This document shows, piece after piece, positions 5,585 to 6,898 of a DNA stretch of 6,898 bases. The notes beneath the pieces were generated by a model, which ran no database searches, was not told the DNA's origin, and worked only from the letters and a program-made list of their open reading frames with translations. This DNA comes from Burkholderiales bacterium (GTDB taxonomy: Bacteria; Pseudomonadota; Gammaproteobacteria; Burkholderiales; SG8-39). The DNA lies in NCBI GenBank assembly GCA_017880745.1, contig JADGRR010000148.1, forward strand, positions 1-6,898, written 5' to 3'. The position numbers and the translations under genes are program-made. Each line of letters begins with the position of its first letter. Position 1 is the stretch's first letter.

Positions 5585-6814
5585 TCAGCTGCGGTAATCC
5601 GCGTTGATAGAAACGTAATCGTGCGACAGATCGCAGGTCCACACCGTGGTCTGCGCCGAGCCGCGGGCAAGTTCCACGCGCACGGTGATCTCGCTTTGCT
5701 TCATCACGCGTTGGCCATCCTCTTCGCGATAGGCCGGATTGCGGCCTCCGTCCTTGGCCACGAGCACATCGCCCAGATGCAGTTGCACCCGGCCGACGTC
5801 GAAGTCGGGAATGCCGGCGTTACCGATGGCGCAAAGCAGCCGTCCCAGGTTGGGGTCGGAGGCAAAAAACGCGGTCTTGACCAGCGGCGAATGGGCGATG
5901 GCGAAGGCGACGCGAGTGCATTCCTCTTCGCTCTTGCCGCCCTCGACCTGCACGGTGATGAACTTGGTCGCGCCTTCACCGTCGCGGATGATCGCCTGGG
6001 CGAGCCAGACGGCGACTTCGGCGACGGTCTCGGCGAGGGCCGCGTAATCCGGGTGGCGCTCGTCAACGATGGTCTGCGTGCCCGCGGCGCCGGTCGCAAT
6101 CAGCACGAAGGAATCGTTGGTCGAGGTGTCGCCGTCCACCGTGATGCGATTGAACGAGCCCGCGGCGGCCTGGTTCAGCATGCGCTGTAGCGCCTCCCGG
6201 CTTACGGCCGCGTCGGTCGCCACGAAGCCTAGCATCGTCGCCATATCGGGATGGATCATACCGGCTCCCTTGGCCATCCCGGTCACGGTCACGCTCTTGC
6301 CACCGAGTGTTATCCTTCGCGACCGCGCCTTGGGCACGGTGTCGGTGGTCATGATCGACTCCGCGGCGCGCGCCCAGTTGTCCTCGCGACAATCGGCGAG
6401 GGCGCGCGGCAGCGCCGCGACGATGCGCTCCACCGGCAAAGGCTCCATGATCACGCCGGTCGAAAACGGCAGAACCTGCGAGCTTTCGCAGCCGAGCAGC
6501 GCGGCCAGTTCGGCACAGGTCTGGCGCGCACGCGCCAGGCCGTCGTCGCCGGTGCCGGCGTTGGCATTGCCGGTATTCACCACCAGTGCGCGCAGCGGCC
6601 GCTCGAGCGCGAGATGCTCCTTGCACAGAATCACGGGCGCGGCACAAAAGCGGTTCTGTGTGAACACGCCGGCGACCGCCGCGCCTTCGGCGAAACGCAT
6701 GACCAGCAGGTCCTTGCGCTTCGCCTTGCGCACGCCGGCCTCGGCGATACCCAGCGCCAACCCTTTCACCGGCATCAGATCGGCTGGATTTGGAGCAGAA
6801 AGATTGACTGGCAT
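5585..6814 (-). CDS. argJ: Glutamate N-acetyltransferase / ornithine acetyltransferase ArgJ
   Basis: ArgJ moves the acetyl group from N-acetylornithine to glutamate, recycling it in arginine synthesis; some members also acetylate glutamate from acetyl-CoA. This copy is full length (409 residues). The precursor cuts itself before a threonine: the site is KGAGMIHPDMATMLGF, with the new N-terminal nucleophile T193. The residues linked to the oxyanion hole are in PFSTGVIMEPLP (T119, G120). Other family blocks are VVNTGNANAGTG (78-89), FNRITVDGDTSTNDSF, and the invariant end SHDYVSINADYRS. Position 190 is Asp where Asn is more common (HPNMATML). The ATG at 6814 is the natural start, but no Shine-Dalgarno sequence is visible. 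It heads a minus-strand operon with the ATPase and Nudix genes. Whether it is also an N-acetylglutamate synthase cannot be told from sequence. Confidence 0.97.
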   Translation of the reverse strand: MPVNLSAPNPADLMPVKGLALGIAEAGVRKAKRKDLLVMRFAEGAAVAGVFTQNRFCAAPVILCKEHLALERPLRALVVNTGNANAGTGDDGLARARQTCAELAALLGCESSQVLPFSTGVIMEPLPVERIVAALPRALADCREDNWARAAESIMTTDTVPKARSRRITLGGKSVTVTGMAKGAGMIHPDMATMLGFVATDAAVSREALQRMLNQAAAGSFNRITVDGDTSTNDSFVLIATGAAGTQTIVDERHPDYAALAETVAEVAVWLAQAIIRDGEGATKFITVQVEGGKSEEECTRVAFAIAHSPLVKTAFFASDPNLGRLLCAIGNAGIPDFDVGRVQLHLGDVLVAKDGGRNPAYREEDGQRVMKQSEITVRVELARGSAQTTVWTCDLSHDYVSINADYRS

Positions 6815-6839
6815 GTCTGAAAATCTGAATGGTTCTGCA

Positions 6840-6854
6840 CGGCGCCTGGCGCCG
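6840..6854. other. 15-base GC palindrome in the argJ leader
   Basis: CGGCGCC T GGCGCCG is a perfect inverted repeat with a single central base, 25 bases before the argJ ATG on the minus strand. The one-base spacer makes it a poor RNA hairpin unless the inner pairs open. A dimeric protein site or chance in GC-rich DNA are both possible. Confidence 0.3.
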
Positions 6855-6867
6855 GGGCTAAGAGTCT

Positions 6868-6897
6868 ATAACAAAACGAGGGGATACCTGCCCTCGT
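6868..6897 (-). terminator. Intrinsic terminator of an unseen upstream minus-strand gene
   Basis: Read on the minus strand, ACGAGGG (6897-6891) pairs perfectly with CCCTCGT (6882-6876) around the loop CAGGTATC, then runs into TTTTGTTAT. This is a standard Rho-independent terminator pointing towards argJ, so a minus-strand gene should end just beyond the right edge. By gene order in related genomes this may be secA, which cannot be checked here. The T-run is followed by TGTTATAGA on the same strand, a weak extended -10-like sequence that might start argJ transcription. Confidence 0.75.
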
Positions 6898-6898
6898 G

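Noticed and set aside
5621..6190. Plus-strand frames opposite argJ
   Set aside because: argJ on the minus strand is complete with all family motifs; these frames have no recognisable content.
1..6898. Mobile element, CRISPR array, tRNA/rRNA or defence system
   Set aside because: I saw no transposase or integrase, no regular repeat-spacer pattern, no tRNA-like cloverleaf and no defence domain; the gene order is that of a stable core region.

Overview
The window is GC-rich and reads as ordinary chromosomal core DNA of a betaproteobacterium (Burkholderiales/Nitrosomonadales type). The gene order pilC-pilD-coaE-zapD-yacG facing Nudix/ThiE-like, DUF815-type ATPase and argJ is, from general knowledge, a familiar betaproteobacterial neighbourhood. 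The protein sequences fit that group, for example the ZapD start MITYEYP and the ArgJ end DYVSINADYRS. No species can be named from the sequence alone.

Layout, left to right. Plus strand: the 3' two thirds of pilC (type IV pilus inner-membrane platform) runs in from the left edge. After an 87-base gap that can fold into a long imperfect hairpin comes pilD (prepilin peptidase). A 229-base gap follows, ending in a terminator-like hairpin that almost touches the coaE start. Then come coaE (last step of CoA synthesis), a short AT-rich stretch with promoter-like sequence, zapD (FtsZ bundling) and yacG (small zinc protein, gyrase inhibitor family), which overlaps zapD by 4 bases. The two converging transcription units meet at 3621-3747, a 127-base stretch holding three stem-loops. 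Minus strand, from the right: argJ, an AAA+ ATPase 5 bases downstream, and a Nudix hydrolase fused to a thiamine-phosphate-synthase-like domain, which overlaps the ATPase by 4 bases (TTGA). An intrinsic terminator on the minus strand at the right edge must belong to a gene beyond the window. secA would be the expected neighbour, but it is not visible.

Functions. PilC and PilD belong to type IV pilus assembly: PilD processes prepilins and PilC is the platform. CoaE, ZapD and YacG are housekeeping proteins (CoA, Z-ring, gyrase control). ArgJ recycles acetyl groups in arginine synthesis. The Nudix/ThiE protein probably cleans nucleotide pools. The ATPase has no assigned role.

I found no mobile element, CRISPR array, RNA gene, phage or defence system, and no clear undescribed system. 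The more interesting signals are small. A 16-base terminator-arm motif recurs downstream of three transcription units. A terminator hairpin abuts the start of coaE. Twin GTAA/TTAC palindromes lie upstream of zapD. None of the seven visible start codons has a canonical Shine-Dalgarno sequence. The ThiE-like domain lacks key catalytic residues.
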